From NCBI GenBank assembly GCA_902537055.1, contig CACAZW010000007.1:1-63975 (forward strand): 63,975 bases of DNA, given 5' to 3'. The stretch's first letter is position 1, and each line of letters starts with the position of its first letter. The position numbers and the translations under genes are program-made. A model generated the notes under the pieces. That model was given only the letters and a program-made list of their open reading frames with translations. It did no database searches and had not been told where the DNA came from. The stretch comes from an uncultured Pelagibacteraceae bacterium. GTDB taxonomy: Bacteria > Pseudomonadota > Alphaproteobacteria > Pelagibacterales > Pelagibacteraceae. This document shows positions 52,671 through 62,481 of the stretch, piece by piece.

Positions 52671-52775
52671 CGCACTTCCGCAAAATACAGCAATTTGCGG
52701 TGTCTTTGGAAACAAAGAGATCGACACCAGTCAGCGAGGGTTCGCCCACTGGTGCGATACTTGCTGTGCGAAATT
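52671..52775 (+). ncRNA. Structured leader RNA of ffh with a pseudoknot
   Basis: The 100 bases 52671-52770 contain 53 G/C, far above their surroundings. Perfect helices are CCGCAAA/TTTGCGG (52678-52684 with 52694-52700), whose nine-base loop holds CAGCAA that pairs with TTGCTG (52761-52766) to form a pseudoknot. Others are CACCAGT/ACTGGTG (52725-52731 with 52748-52754) enclosing GGG-TTCG-CCC, and CTTTG-GAAA-CAAAG (52704-52717). CGCAC (52671) can pair with GTGCG (52766). It ends five bases before the ffh ATG. It lacks the conserved GGAAG tetraloop region of SRP RNA, so it is not 4.5S RNA. A cis-regulatory leader is most likely; from memory a leader family named ffh exists in RNA databases. Confidence 0.7.
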
Positions 52776-54134
52776 ATGTTTGAAAATTTAACCAATAAAT
52801 TTGAAGAAATTTTTTCTTCATTAAAAAAAGCTCCTTCTCTTGATGAAAAGCAAGTTGATGAGGGTTTAAAAGGTATAAGGTTGGCCTTATTAGAAGCCGA
52901 TGTTTCTTTAGACGTAGTTAAGGAGTTTATTAGTAGAGTTAAGCCTAAAGCGCTAGGTCAAGAAATTATACGATCAACTTCTCCCGGGGATATGGTTGTA
53001 AAAATCGTTTATGACGAAATAGTATCTTTTTTAGGTGATAAGAATTCTGAAATCTCCCTTAATGCTGTTCCTCCAGTTCCAATTATGTTAGTTGGGTTGC
53101 AAGGTTCAGGAAAAACTACAACAACCTCAAAATTAGCGAAATTTTTAGAAAAAAATAATAAGAAAAAAGTTATGATGGCTAGTTTGGACGTTTACAGACC
53201 TGCCGCGCAAGAGCAATTGAGACTTTTGGGTGAACAAAATAATATTGAAACTTTGCCAATTATAGAAGGCCAGCTTCCTGCTGATATTTGTAGAAGAGCT
53301 TTAAGTGCTGCAAATTTAAATGGTTGTGAAGTAGTTTTATTTGATACCGCTGGAAGAACACAAATAGATTTTCAAATGATGAATGAAATCAAACAAATTG
53401 AAACTATTATTAATCCTGCAGAAACTATGCTAGTAGCAGATTCTCTAACAGGTCAAGTTGCTGCTAATGTAGCAAAGGAATTTAAAAATACAGTAAATTT
53501 GAGCGGCATTATACTTACAAGAGCAGATGGAGATGGAAGAGGTGGAGCTGCATTGAGTATGAAATATGTTGCTGAGGTCCCTATAAAGTTTCTTGGTGTT
53601 GGAGAAAAAATTGAGAATTTTGAAGTTTTCCATCCTGATCGAATTGCAAATAGAATGTTGGGAATGGGAGATATCGTTTCCTTAGTTGAAAAAGCTTCAG
53701 AAGATTTAGATCAAGAAAATTTAAAGAAAACAGAAGAGAAACTTAAAAAAGGTCAGTTCTCGATGGAAGATTATCTTTCTCAATTACGTCAAATGAAAAA
53801 GATGGGTGGAATAGAAGGCATAATGTCATTTCTCCCTGGAGTTTCAAAAATTAAATCACAAATGGACCAATCAGGAATAGATGAAAAAATTATAACTCAA
53901 AATGAAGCTGTTATTTTATCAATGACAAAGCAAGAAAGAGAAAATCCTAAAATTATAAATGGATCAAGAAAAAAAAGAATTGCTAATGGCTCAGGTACAG
54001 ACATTGCCACTATCAATAAGTTGTTAAAACAATTTAAGATGATGTCAGAAATGATGAAAAAAATGTCTAAAGGAAACATGAAAGGAATGGCGGATAAAGG
54101 GATCCCGCCTGAACTATTTAATCAATTAAAATAA
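52776..54134 (+). CDS. ffh: Signal recognition particle protein Ffh
   Basis: A 452-residue GTPase that binds signal sequences through its methionine-rich M domain and the SRP RNA. P-loop GLQGSGKTTTTSKLA, DVYRPAAQEQLR, FDTAGRTQID, TRADGDGRGGAAL and GVGEKIENFEVFHPDRIA are all present; the M domain (about 325-452) has several Met-rich helices such as FKMMSEMMKKMSK. The start MFENLTNKF at 52776 is chosen; a longer in-frame reading from 52695 would translate the structured leader and has no homologous look. rpsP follows 14 bases later. Confidence 0.97.
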   Translation: MFENLTNKFEEIFSSLKKAPSLDEKQVDEGLKGIRLALLEADVSLDVVKEFISRVKPKALGQEIIRSTSPGDMVVKIVYDEIVSFLGDKNSEISLNAVPPVPIMLVGLQGSGKTTTTSKLAKFLEKNNKKKVMMASLDVYRPAAQEQLRLLGEQNNIETLPIIEGQLPADICRRALSAANLNGCEVVLFDTAGRTQIDFQMMNEIKQIETIINPAETMLVADSLTGQVAANVAKEFKNTVNLSGIILTRADGDGRGGAALSMKYVAEVPIKFLGVGEKIENFEVFHPDRIANRMLGMGDIVSLVEKASEDLDQENLKKTEEKLKKGQFSMEDYLSQLRQMKKMGGIEGIMSFLPGVSKIKSQMDQSGIDEKIITQNEAVILSMTKQERENPKIINGSRKKRIANGSGTDIATINKLLKQFKMMSEMMKKMSKGNMKGMADKGIPPELFNQLK

Positions 54135-54140
54135 AGGAGA
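54133..54140 (+). promoter_or_regulatory. Shine-Dalgarno for rpsP
   Basis: AAAGGAGA overlapping the end of the ffh stop codon, eight bases before the rpsP ATG at 54149. A strong site consistent with a highly made ribosomal protein. Confidence 0.75.
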
Positions 54141-54148
54141 TATAAGTA

Positions 54149-54595
54149 ATGTTAAAAATGAGACTATCAATGGGAGGTACTAAAAAAAGGCCAGTATATA
54201 AAATTGTTGTGGCTGATAGTAGGTTTCCAAGAGACGGAAGGTTTATAGAAAAATTAGGTTTTTATAATCCGTTATTACCGAAGGATAAAAAGGAAAGAAT
54301 TGGCTTAGATTCTGAGCGAATTAAATATTGGTTAGGTCAAGGAGCTCAGCCAACAACAAGAGTTGCAAGGTTATTGGGAGAAAACGATATAATGCCAATG
54401 CCTGAAAAAGGAAACAATCCTCAAAAAGCAATTCCTAAAAAAGATAGAAAAAAAGCTGACGAAGGTGGAGAAGCGAAACCAGAAGGAGATGCATCTAAAC
54501 CAGCAGTAGCACCTAAGGAAGAAGCCAAACCAGCAGAAGCACCTAAGGAAGAAGCTAAGCCAGCAGAAGCACCTAAGGAAGAAGAAAAAAAATAA
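54149..54595 (+). CDS. rpsP: 30S ribosomal protein S16 with low-complexity tail
   Basis: The first 80 residues are canonical S16 ([51 protein letters not shown]). The protein is 148 residues instead of the usual 80-90 because of a Lys/Glu/Ala/Pro tail with a tandem decapeptide [11 protein letters not shown]16 assembles early in the 30S subunit. The stop overlaps the trmD start (TAATG). The rimM gene that normally lies between the two is absent here. Confidence 0.96.
   Translation: MLKMRLSMGGTKKRPVYKIVVADSRFPRDGRFIEKLGFYNPLLPKDKKERIGLDSERIKYWLGQGAQPTTRVARLLGENDIMPMPEKGNNPQKAIPKKDRKKADEGGEAKPEGDASKPAVAPKEEAKPAEAPKEEAKPAEAPKEEEKK
54509..54584 (+). repeat. 30-base tandem repeat encoding the S16 tail
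   Basis: Units at 54509-54538 and 54539-54568 differ at two synonymous positions; a partial third (54569-54584) is identical to the unit start. Each unit encodes [10 protein letters not shown]. The near identity suggests recent slippage expansion, so copy number may vary between strains. Confidence 0.9.
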
Positions 54596-55290
54596 TGTTA
54601 GAAGCTCGTATATTCACACTCTATCCAGATTTTTTTCCAGGCTATTTAGGCCAAGGTATTTTTGGTAAAGCACTATCAGAGAATAAATGGAAAATAGATA
54701 CTGTGGATATAAGAGAGTATGCATTTGATAAACATAAAACTGTTGATGACACTCCCTACGGAGGAGGTGAAGGTATGTTAATGAAAGCAGATGTATTAGC
54801 AAAATCAATAGACAAGAATGTTAAAGATGGCGAAAAGATTATTTATTTAAGTCCGAAGGGTAAGTTGTTCAATCATCAATTAGCAAAACAACTATCTCAA
54901 GAAAAAACAATAAATATAATTTGTGGACACTTTGAAGGAGTTGATGAAAGATTATTAAAAACAAGAAATATTGAGGAAGTAAGTATAGGAGACTTTGTTT
55001 TATCTGGAGGTGAAGGAGCTTCATTTGTAATTCTTGATGCAATTTTAAGATTTATTCCTGGTATTCTTGGCAATACAAATTCAGCTAAAGAAGAAAGTTT
55101 TGAAAACGGACTTTTAGAGTATCCTCAATTTACAAAACCTCAAATATGGGAGGAAAAAAGTGTTCCAGATGTGCTATTATCAGGCGATCACGCCAAAATT
55201 AAAGACTGGCGTTTATCTCAATCTGAGGCTATAACACGCGACCGAAGACCGGATTTGTGGCAATTATATAAAAAGACTAAAGAGAATTAA
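54595..55290 (+). CDS. trmD: tRNA (guanine-N1)-methyltransferase TrmD
   Basis: A 231-residue SPOUT methyltransferase that makes m1G37 in tRNAs reading CNN codons and prevents frameshifting. Typical parts are [30 protein letters not shown], the knotted cofactor site with [27 protein letters not shown], and the C-terminal [15 protein letters not shown]. Translationally coupled to rpsP and followed one base later by rplS. Confidence 0.97.
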   Translation: MLEARIFTLYPDFFPGYLGQGIFGKALSENKWKIDTVDIREYAFDKHKTVDDTPYGGGEGMLMKADVLAKSIDKNVKDGEKIIYLSPKGKLFNHQLAKQLSQEKTINIICGHFEGVDERLLKTRNIEEVSIGDFVLSGGEGASFVILDAILRFIPGILGNTNSAKEESFENGLLEYPQFTKPQIWEEKSVPDVLLSGDHAKIKDWRLSQSEAITRDRRPDLWQLYKKTKEN

Positions 55291-55291
55291 A

Positions 55292-55873
55292 ATGAAGACA
55301 ATTGAAGAAATTAATCAATCTAAAGTAAAAAAAATTATTTCTGAGAGAAAGCATCCAGAATTTTTCCCAGGTGATATTGTTAAAGTAGGAGTTAGAATAA
55401 CTGAAGGAAAAAGAGATCGTATTCAATATTTTGAAGGTGTGTGTATTGCGAAAAAAAATAGAGATATCAATTCTTCTTTTACTGTAAGAAAAATTTCTTT
55501 TGGTGAAGGTGTGGAAAGAACATTTGCTTTATATAGTCCGATTGTAGATACAATTAAAGTTGTGAGGTCAGGAAAAGTTAGAAGAGCCAAGTTATATTAT
55601 TTGAGAGATAGAACAGGTAAATCTGCAAGAATTGCAGAAAAAATTAAAAAGAAAATAGGTATAGATATCGAAACTAAGATACACGAAGTTACGGAAGAAA
55701 ATGTTATACCTGATACAGAGCAAAAAACAGCAGACAGCCCACAAGATACCAATAAAGATGCTCCAAAAGTAGAAGCAAAAAAACCAGAAGAAAAAAAAGA
55801 AACTAAAGAAGAAACCCCATCAGTAGAAAAAAAAACTGATGAAAAAAAAGAAAATCCTGAAGTAAAAAAATAA
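55292..55873 (+). CDS. rplS: 50S ribosomal protein L19 with long acidic/basic tail
   Basis: Residues 1 to about 120 are standard L19 ([31 protein letters not shown] stretch, [35 protein letters not shown]). The remaining 70 residues are Lys/Glu/Pro/Thr-rich ([19 protein letters not shown]), a tail comparable in composition to that of S16 two genes upstream. Total length 193 compared with about 115-130 for the family. L19 sits at the subunit interface. leuC follows after nine bases. Confidence 0.96.
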   Translation: MKTIEEINQSKVKKIISERKHPEFFPGDIVKVGVRITEGKRDRIQYFEGVCIAKKNRDINSSFTVRKISFGEGVERTFALYSPIVDTIKVVRSGKVRRAKLYYLRDRTGKSARIAEKIKKKIGIDIETKIHEVTEENVIPDTEQKTADSPQDTNKDAPKVEAKKPEEKKETKEETPSVEKKTDEKKENPEVKK

Positions 55874-55882
55874 TTTTTTACA

Positions 55883-57286
55883 ATGCCTCAAACTATATAC
55901 GATAAAATATGGAATGATCACCTTGTTCATCAACAAGAAGATGGGACTTCACTTTTATTTGTTGATAGACATTTAATTCATGAAGTTACTAGTCCACAAG
56001 CATTTGAAGGTTTAAGAAATTCTAATAGAAAAGTTAGACAACCTTCTTTAACTTTAGCAGTAGCAGATCACAATGTTCCAACAACGGATAGATCAGTGCC
56101 TATTACTGACAAAGATTCAAAAATACAAATCGAGACACTAGAAAAAAACTGTGCAGAATTCGGAATAAATCTTTTTGGAATGAACGATAAAAGACAAGGA
56201 ATAGTTCATATTATTGGTCCAGAACAGGGATTTACACAACCAGGAACGATTATCGTTTGTGGTGATAGTCACACTGCTACTCACGGAGCATTTGGTGCAT
56301 TAGCATTCGGAATTGGAACTTCGGAAGTGGAACATGTCTTGGCAACACAGACTTTAGTTCAAAAAAAATCAAAAAATTTTAGAATAAACGTTAATGGATC
56401 TCTTCCTGTTGGAGTAACATCTAAGGATGTAATATTACAAATAATCGGAAAAATTGGTACAGCCGGTGGAACTGGTTATGTAATTGAATATGCTGGAAAC
56501 TTAATTTCTAATTTAAGTGTCGAACAAAGAATGACGATTTGCAATATGACAATTGAAGGTGGAGCAAGGGCTGGATTAATAGAGCCAGATGAAAAAGTTT
56601 TTAATTATTTAAAAGGCAAACCAATGTCTCCAAAGAATTCAAATTGGGACAAAGCATTAGAATATTGGAGTAAATTAAAGTCTGATGGTGATGCAGTATT
56701 TGACAAAGAAATCAGTCTTGAGGGCAAAGATATTAAACCAATGGTAACTTGGGGAACTTCGCCTCAGGATGTAGTAGATATTGATGGAATTGTTCCTGAT
56801 CCTGAAAATGAGCAAAACGAAGACAGAAAAAATTCTATTAACAGGTCATTAAAATATATGGGTTTAAAGCCGAAAACTAAAATAAAAGATATTAGAATTG
56901 ATAAAGTTTTTATTGGAAGTTGCACAAATGGAAGAATTGAAGATTTAAGAGAAGCTGCAAAAATCTTAAAAGATAAAAAAATTGCTTCTCATGTAAATGC
57001 AATGATAGTTCCTGGTTCAGGATTAGTAAAACAACAAGCAGAGCAAGAAGGTTTAGATGTAATATTTAAAAATTCTGGATTTGAATGGCGTGAGCCAGGT
57101 TGTTCAATGTGTTTAGCTATGAATGCAGATAAGTTGAAGCCAGAAGAAAGATGTGCATCAACATCAAATAGAAATTTCGAAGGAAGACAAGGACGAGGTG
57201 GAAGAACTCATTTAGTTAGTCCAGCTATGGCTGCTGCAGCTGCTATATCTGGAAATTTAGATGATGTTAGAAAATACAATAGTTAA
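55883..57286 (+). CDS. leuC: 3-isopropylmalate dehydratase large subunit
   Basis: A 467-residue aconitase-family enzyme of leucine synthesis. The three Cys that hold the 4Fe-4S cluster are in [13 protein letters not shown] and [41 protein letters not shown] and [12 protein letters not shown] are further hallmarks. It directly precedes leuD, the partner subunit, with no spacer. Confidence 0.98.
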   Translation: MPQTIYDKIWNDHLVHQQEDGTSLLFVDRHLIHEVTSPQAFEGLRNSNRKVRQPSLTLAVADHNVPTTDRSVPITDKDSKIQIETLEKNCAEFGINLFGMNDKRQGIVHIIGPEQGFTQPGTIIVCGDSHTATHGAFGALAFGIGTSEVEHVLATQTLVQKKSKNFRINVNGSLPVGVTSKDVILQIIGKIGTAGGTGYVIEYAGNLISNLSVEQRMTICNMTIEGGARAGLIEPDEKVFNYLKGKPMSPKNSNWDKALEYWSKLKSDGDAVFDKEISLEGKDIKPMVTWGTSPQDVVDIDGIVPDPENEQNEDRKNSINRSLKYMGLKPKTKIKDIRIDKVFIGSCTNGRIEDLREAAKILKDKKIASHVNAMIVPGSGLVKQQAEQEGLDVIFKNSGFEWREPGCSMCLAMNADKLKPEERCASTSNRNFEGRQGRGGRTHLVSPAMAAAAAISGNLDDVRKYNS

Positions 57287-57892
57287 ATGAACAAATTCTC
57301 AACATTAAAAAGTATTCCTGCATATTTACCAATTGTAAATATCGATACAGATATGATTATTCCAAAGCAATTTTTAAAAACAATAAAAAGAACAGGACTT
57401 GGAAAAAATTTATTTTATGAAATGAGATATGACGAAAAAGGTAAAGTAGTAGATGACTTTATCTTAAATAAATCCCCATATGATAATTCTAAGATTTTAA
57501 TTGCAGGGAATAATTTTGGATGTGGATCATCTAGAGAACATGCGCCATGGGCACTTTTAGACTTTGGTATCACTTGCGTTATAAGTACTAGTTACGCAGA
57601 TATATTTTATAATAATTGTTTTAAAAATGGAATATTGCCTATTAAAGTTAATGATGAACAGATAAAAGAACTTTCTGAATATTCTAAGAGACAAGAAGAA
57701 ATTGCAATAAATTTACCAGATCAAAAAATAATTTTTGGGAATAAAGAAATCAAATTTGAATTAGATGAATTTAAAAAAAAATGTTTAATTGAGGGACTAG
57801 ATGATATTGCACTGTCTTTGGAAAAGTCTAATAAAATAATTTCATTTGAAGAAAAATTAAAATCCACAAAGCCTTGGATATTTAATGATTAA
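57287..57892 (+). CDS. leuD: 3-isopropylmalate dehydratase small subunit
   Basis: A 201-residue swivel-domain partner of LeuC. Signature parts are [43 protein letters not shown] and [17 protein letters not shown]. The start is immediately after the leuC stop and the end overlaps leuB by eight bases, giving a tight leuCDB unit. Confidence 0.98.
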   Translation: MNKFSTLKSIPAYLPIVNIDTDMIIPKQFLKTIKRTGLGKNLFYEMRYDEKGKVVDDFILNKSPYDNSKILIAGNNFGCGSSREHAPWALLDFGITCVISTSYADIFYNNCFKNGILPIKVNDEQIKELSEYSKRQEEIAINLPDQKIIFGNKEIKFELDEFKKKCLIEGLDDIALSLEKSNKIISFEEKLKSTKPWIFND

Positions 57893-58994
57893 AGTCAAAA
57901 AAAGAAAATTCTTATTATTACCAGGTGATGGTATTGGTCCCGAGGTTATTGGTGAAGTTAAAAAAATTATAACTTGGTTTAATGTAAATAAATCTCTTGA
58001 TTTTGATATGGAAGAGGCCTTAGTTGGAGGAGCATCTTACGACAAGCATGGAACACCGATTACAGATGAAGTATTTTATAAATCATTAGAATGTGAAGCA
58101 GTTATTTTGGGAGCTGTCGGTGGACCAAAATATGATAATTTAGATTTTTCCAAAAGACCTGAGAGAGCTCTTCTTAAGCTAAGAAAAGAATTAAAATTAT
58201 TTGCAAATTTGAGGCCTGCAATTTGTTTTAAACAATTAGTTGAGGCATCTACGCTAAAACCTGAAATCGTATCAGGTCTAGACATCATGATTGTTAGAGA
58301 ATTGACAGGTGGTATTTATTTTGGTGAGCCGAGAGGTATCAAGCCAATTGATAATGGTGAACGTAAAGGAATAAACACTCATACTTATACTTCATCAGAA
58401 ATTAAAAGAGTTGCTAGAGTTGCATTTGATCTAGCAAAGAAGAGAAACAATAAAGTTACTTCCTGTGAAAAATCGAATGTTATGGAAGCAGGTCAATTAT
58501 GGAAAGAGGAAGTTCAAAATCTTCACGATAAAGAATTTAAAGATGTTGAGTTAAATCATATGCTTGCAGATAATTGTGCAATGCAACTTTTGAGAAATCC
58601 AAAGCAATTTGATGTAATTGTGACAGATAATTTGTTTGGTGATATGTTGTCAGATGAAGCATCTATGTTGACCGGATCTTTAGGTTTATTACCTTCAGCT
58701 TCTTTGGGTGCAAAAAATAAAGATGGTGAAATGAGAGCAATGTATGAGCCTGTTCATGGATCTGCTCCAGATATTGCTGGAAAAGGTATTGCAAATCCAA
58801 TTGCAACCATCTTGAGTTTTGCAATGGCCCTGAGGTACTCTCTTGACTTAGATAAAGAGGCTGATGACTTAGAAAAAGCAGTGCAAAATGTACTAGATGA
58901 TGGGTTAAGAACTAAAGATATTATGTCAAAAGGAACAAAAGAAATTTCAACTTCTGGTATGGGAGATGCGATTATTGCATATTTGCAAAAATAA
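57885..58994 (+). CDS. leuB: 3-isopropylmalate dehydrogenase
   Basis: A 369-residue NAD-dependent decarboxylating dehydrogenase, third step of leucine synthesis. [15 protein letters not shown] at the start, [67 protein letters not shown] and [15 protein letters not shown] are diagnostic. It overlaps leuD; 32 bases separate it from the dmd genes that follow. Confidence 0.98.
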   Translation: MIKVKKRKFLLLPGDGIGPEVIGEVKKIITWFNVNKSLDFDMEEALVGGASYDKHGTPITDEVFYKSLECEAVILGAVGGPKYDNLDFSKRPERALLKLRKELKLFANLRPAICFKQLVEASTLKPEIVSGLDIMIVRELTGGIYFGEPRGIKPIDNGERKGINTHTYTSSEIKRVARVAFDLAKKRNNKVTSCEKSNVMEAGQLWKEEVQNLHDKEFKDVELNHMLADNCAMQLLRNPKQFDVIVTDNLFGDMLSDEASMLTGSLGLLPSASLGAKNKDGEMRAMYEPVHGSAPDIAGKGIANPIATILSFAMALRYSLDLDKEADDLEKAVQNVLDDGLRTKDIMSKGTKEISTSGMGDAIIAYLQK

Positions 58995-59026
58995 AAAAAT
59001 TAACTTAATTTGATACTATTAAATTT

Positions 59027-60787
59027 ATGACTGTTTATTCCGCACCTGTGAAAGATATGATGTTCTTATTTGAACATCTAAAAGATAATAAAAATTATAA
59101 CGAAATTGAAAAATATAAAGAAGTTACTTCTGATCTAGTAAAAGATATTTTAGAGGAAGCTGCAAAAATTAATGAAGAAATGCTTCTTCCTTTAGCAAAA
59201 GCTGGAGACGAAAATCCTTGTGTCTATGAAAATGGAGTAGTTAGAACCCCCCCAGGTTATAAAGAGGCATATTCAAAATTTATAGAAGATGGATGGGTAT
59301 CTTTAACTTGTGATCCAAAATATGGTGGTCAAGGAATGCCAAAAACTGTAAGTGCTTTTTTTGATGAAATGCTTTCATCATCAAGTTTATCTTTTAAATT
59401 ATATAGTGAATTAAGTATAGGTGCATATAATTGTATTTTGAGTCATGCAACTGAAGAAATCAAAAACATATATCTTCCTAAAATTGTTGAGGGTAAATGG
59501 AGTGGGACAATGTGTTTAACAGAGCCTCAATGTGGAACAGATTTAGGATTAATAAAAACAAAGGCAATTAAAAATGAAAATGGTACTTATAATATAAGTG
59601 GACAAAAAATCTTTATTACTTCTGGTGACCACGATTTAACTGAAAATATTATACACCTTGTTTTAGCAAGAACGCAGGACGCACCAAAAGGAACGAAGGG
59701 GATAAGTTTATTTTTAGTTCCAAAATATGAAATTAATGATGATGGATCAATTGGTCCAAGAAATGGAGTTAATACTGTTTCTATTGAATCAAAAATGGGT
59801 ATTAAAGGTTCACCGGCATGTGTATTAAGTTTTGATGATGCCAAAGGGTATATGATCGGACCAGAGAACAAAGGCTTAAATTCTATGTTTACAATGATGA
59901 ACTTAGAAAGAATCGTTGTCGGTATACAAGGATTAGGTCTATCTGAAACAGCTTATCAAACTGCTTTAAGTTATTCTAAAGAGAGAAAACAAGGTAAATC
60001 AAATAATAATTCTAATGGAGAAACAGATTTAATTATTAAGCATGCAGATATAAGAAGAAGTTTATTAAATATGAAGTCTATAATTGAGGGAGAAAGATCC
60101 TTATCTTTTTGGATGGCTCAGCAGGTAGATGTAAGCTTAAGTCATAGTTCAGAGGAAGTAAAAAAAGATGCATCGGATATTGTAGGTCTTATGACGCCTG
60201 TCATTAAGTCATTTTTTACAGATATGGGTATGGAAATAACCAATGAAGCAATTCAGGTTTTTGGTGGCTATGGTTATACAAAAGACCAAGGAATAGAACA
60301 ATTATTTAGAGATAATAGAATTACACCTATTTATGAAGGAACTAATTCAGTGCAGGCAATTGATTTTGTATTTAGAAAAATAAGTCAGAAAAAAGTTTTT
60401 GATAATTTTATGAAATATGTAGAAACAGAAATTCAAGATTGTTCAAAAGTAGATAAATTAAATGAACATGTAAAAAAAATATCTGAATTAAAAAATATAT
60501 TGTCAGATTTCACTGACTGGATATCTCCTAATGGTAACACACCAAAAGACGATATAAGCGCATCATGTAACGATTATTTAAGATTTTTTGGTTATTTTTG
60601 TCTTTCATTTATATGGCTAAAGACAATGAGAAAAAGCTATGAAAATTTGGAAAATAATAAAGAGTTTTATGAAGATAAATTAAATACAGGAAATTACTAT
60701 TTTGATAAAATTTTGCCTAGAGCTGAGAGCCATTATAAATCTGCTATTTCTGGTAGTAAATATACTATGAGCGCAAAATTTAACTGA
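59027..60787 (+). CDS. dmdC: Acyl-CoA dehydrogenase, methylmercaptopropionyl-CoA dehydrogenase (DmdC) type
   Basis: A 586-residue flavoprotein of the long acyl-CoA dehydrogenase group, with the characteristic WSGTMCLTEPQCGTDLG, FITSGDHD, SIESKMGIKGSP, ERIVVGIQGLG, QVFGGYGYTKD and YEGTNSVQAID. The length and the C-terminal extension of about 120 residues fit DmdC, which oxidises 3-methylmercaptopropionyl-CoA to the acrylyl form in DMSP breakdown. The assignment to DmdC rests mainly on the adjacent dmdB and dmdA. No DmdD hydratase gene follows within the window. Confidence 0.85.
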   Translation: MTVYSAPVKDMMFLFEHLKDNKNYNEIEKYKEVTSDLVKDILEEAAKINEEMLLPLAKAGDENPCVYENGVVRTPPGYKEAYSKFIEDGWVSLTCDPKYGGQGMPKTVSAFFDEMLSSSSLSFKLYSELSIGAYNCILSHATEEIKNIYLPKIVEGKWSGTMCLTEPQCGTDLGLIKTKAIKNENGTYNISGQKIFITSGDHDLTENIIHLVLARTQDAPKGTKGISLFLVPKYEINDDGSIGPRNGVNTVSIESKMGIKGSPACVLSFDDAKGYMIGPENKGLNSMFTMMNLERIVVGIQGLGLSETAYQTALSYSKERKQGKSNNNSNGETDLIIKHADIRRSLLNMKSIIEGERSLSFWMAQQVDVSLSHSSEEVKKDASDIVGLMTPVIKSFFTDMGMEITNEAIQVFGGYGYTKDQGIEQLFRDNRITPIYEGTNSVQAIDFVFRKISQKKVFDNFMKYVETEIQDCSKVDKLNEHVKKISELKNILSDFTDWISPNGNTPKDDISASCNDYLRFFGYFCLSFIWLKTMRKSYENLENNKEFYEDKLNTGNYYFDKILPRAESHYKSAISGSKYTMSAKFN

Positions 60788-62415
60788 TGAACAAATATAA
60801 TCAGAACTTAGATAAAAATCCTTCAAATTATGTCCCGTTAACACCGCTTAGCTTTCTAGAAAGAGCAAAAGATATTTATCCAAATTATGAGGCTTTAGTA
60901 TATGAAACAAAATCTTTCACATGGACTGAAGTATTTAACAGGTGCATCAAATTTGCAAGTGCACTAGAGAAAATTGGTATTGTTGAAGGAGACACAGTTT
61001 CAGTTATGACCTTTAACACTCCAGAGATTTTCGAGGCACATTATTCTGTTCCTATGACAGGAGCTGTTTTAAATACAATTAATTCAAGACTTGATGCAAA
61101 AACTGTTGCTTATATTTTAGAACACAGTGAAGCAAAAGTATTAATAATAGACAGGCAATTACATACAGTTGCAGAAAAGGCTTTATCAACTCTAAAGGAC
61201 AAACCAATTGTAATTGATGTTCAAGACGATTTTGCAGATCAATCCTTATTAAAAAAAATTGGAGATAGAGAATATGAGGAATTTTTAAATACTGGTGATG
61301 AAAATTATATTTGGAAAAAACCAAAGGATGAGTGGCAAGCGATTTCTTTAAGTTATACATCTGGAACAACTGGAAATCCAAAAGGTGTTGTTTATCATCA
61401 TAGAGGTTCTTATTTAATGTCAACAGGTAGTGCCGTTGCTTGGAATATGCCAAATAGATTAAATTTTTTAACAGTTGTACCAATGTTCCACTGTAATGGA
61501 TGGGGGTACCCGTGGACAATACCAATGTTAAATGGAAAAACAGTTTGTTTAAGAGCTATTGATGTAAAAAAAATATTTGAATTAATTGAAAAGCATGACA
61601 TTACCCATTTTGGAGGTGCACCTATTGTACTTAATATGATAACAGGTGCATCACAAAATGATATCAAAGAATTAAAAAACAAAGTTTATGTTTTAACTGC
61701 TGGAGCACCACCTCCAAGTATTATTTTCAAAAAAATGAAGGCATTAGGATTTGAGGTAATGCATGTCTACGGTTTAACAGAAACATATGGACATGTTTTA
61801 CAATGTGCTTGGAATGATGAATGGAATGGTTTTGAAGAAGATAAAATTAATGAAATTAAAGCAAGGCAAGGTGTGAGATTTCCAAACACAGAAGGAGTGG
61901 TTGTTTTAGATCCAGAAACTATGAAACCCGTGCCTATGGATGGAGAAACCATTGGCGAGATAATGATTAAAGGTAATGTTGTTATGAAAGGGTATTTTAA
62001 AGACAAAGAGGCCACTGAAAAGGCTATGAAAGATGGATGGTTTCACTCTGGCGATTTGGCAGTTATTTATGCAGATGGATACATCAAGGTTAAAGATAGG
62101 TCGAAAGATATTATTATTTCAGGTGGAGAGAATATTTCTTCTATCGAAATCGAAAACACACTTTCTAAGCACCCAGCTGTTTCAATTGTTGCTGTAGTAG
62201 CAAAACCAGATGAGAAATGGGGAGAAGTTCCATGCGCATTTATAGAGAAAGTGGCAGATAAAGAGACAAATGAAAAAGAATTAATCGATTTTTGTAGAGA
62301 AACTCTAGCAGGGTTCAAAATTCCAAAAAAAATAGACTTCTGTGAACTTCCAAAAACATCAACAGGCAAAATCCAAAAATTCGAATTGAGGAAAAGAGCA
62401 AAAGAGTTTAGCTAA
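60787..62415 (+). CDS. dmdB: Acyl-CoA ligase, methylmercaptopropionate-CoA ligase (DmdB) type
   Basis: A 542-residue AMP-forming ligase. P-loop LSYTSGTTGNPKGVVYHH, MFHCNGWGYPWTIPM, VYGLTETYGH, FHSGDLAVIYADGYIKVKDR and the C-terminal catalytic Lys in KTSTGKIQKFEL are all present. The NGWGYPW segment is typical of DmdB and the related medium-chain ligases. It would activate 3-methylmercaptopropionate, the product of DmdA. Coupled to dmdC by a one-base overlap (TGATG). Confidence 0.87.
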   Translation: MNKYNQNLDKNPSNYVPLTPLSFLERAKDIYPNYEALVYETKSFTWTEVFNRCIKFASALEKIGIVEGDTVSVMTFNTPEIFEAHYSVPMTGAVLNTINSRLDAKTVAYILEHSEAKVLIIDRQLHTVAEKALSTLKDKPIVIDVQDDFADQSLLKKIGDREYEEFLNTGDENYIWKKPKDEWQAISLSYTSGTTGNPKGVVYHHRGSYLMSTGSAVAWNMPNRLNFLTVVPMFHCNGWGYPWTIPMLNGKTVCLRAIDVKKIFELIEKHDITHFGGAPIVLNMITGASQNDIKELKNKVYVLTAGAPPPSIIFKKMKALGFEVMHVYGLTETYGHVLQCAWNDEWNGFEEDKINEIKARQGVRFPNTEGVVVLDPETMKPVPMDGETIGEIMIKGNVVMKGYFKDKEATEKAMKDGWFHSGDLAVIYADGYIKVKDRSKDIIISGGENISSIEIENTLSKHPAVSIVAVVAKPDEKWGEVPCAFIEKVADKETNEKELIDFCRETLAGFKIPKKIDFCELPKTSTGKIQKFELRKRAKEFS

Positions 62416-62481
62416 AATTTTTAAAATTTATAACTTACTTTCTTTACAAACTCATAAAAAGATGACACTAAGCTAAAAAAT

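Noticed and set aside
52695..52775. Upstream in-frame extension of ffh
   Set aside because: It would translate the structured leader, and Ffh proteins begin at MFENLTxxF.
52671..52775. 4.5S SRP RNA, tmRNA or a tRNA (GGGTTCGCCC resembles a T arm)
   Set aside because: The conserved GGAAG loop region of SRP RNA is missing, no acceptor stem or CCA end can be drawn, and the region is too short for tmRNA.
61079..61525. A 148-codon minus-strand frame within dmdB
   Set aside because: Leu/His/Gln-rich shadow of the coding strand; the plus-strand ligase is complete across it.
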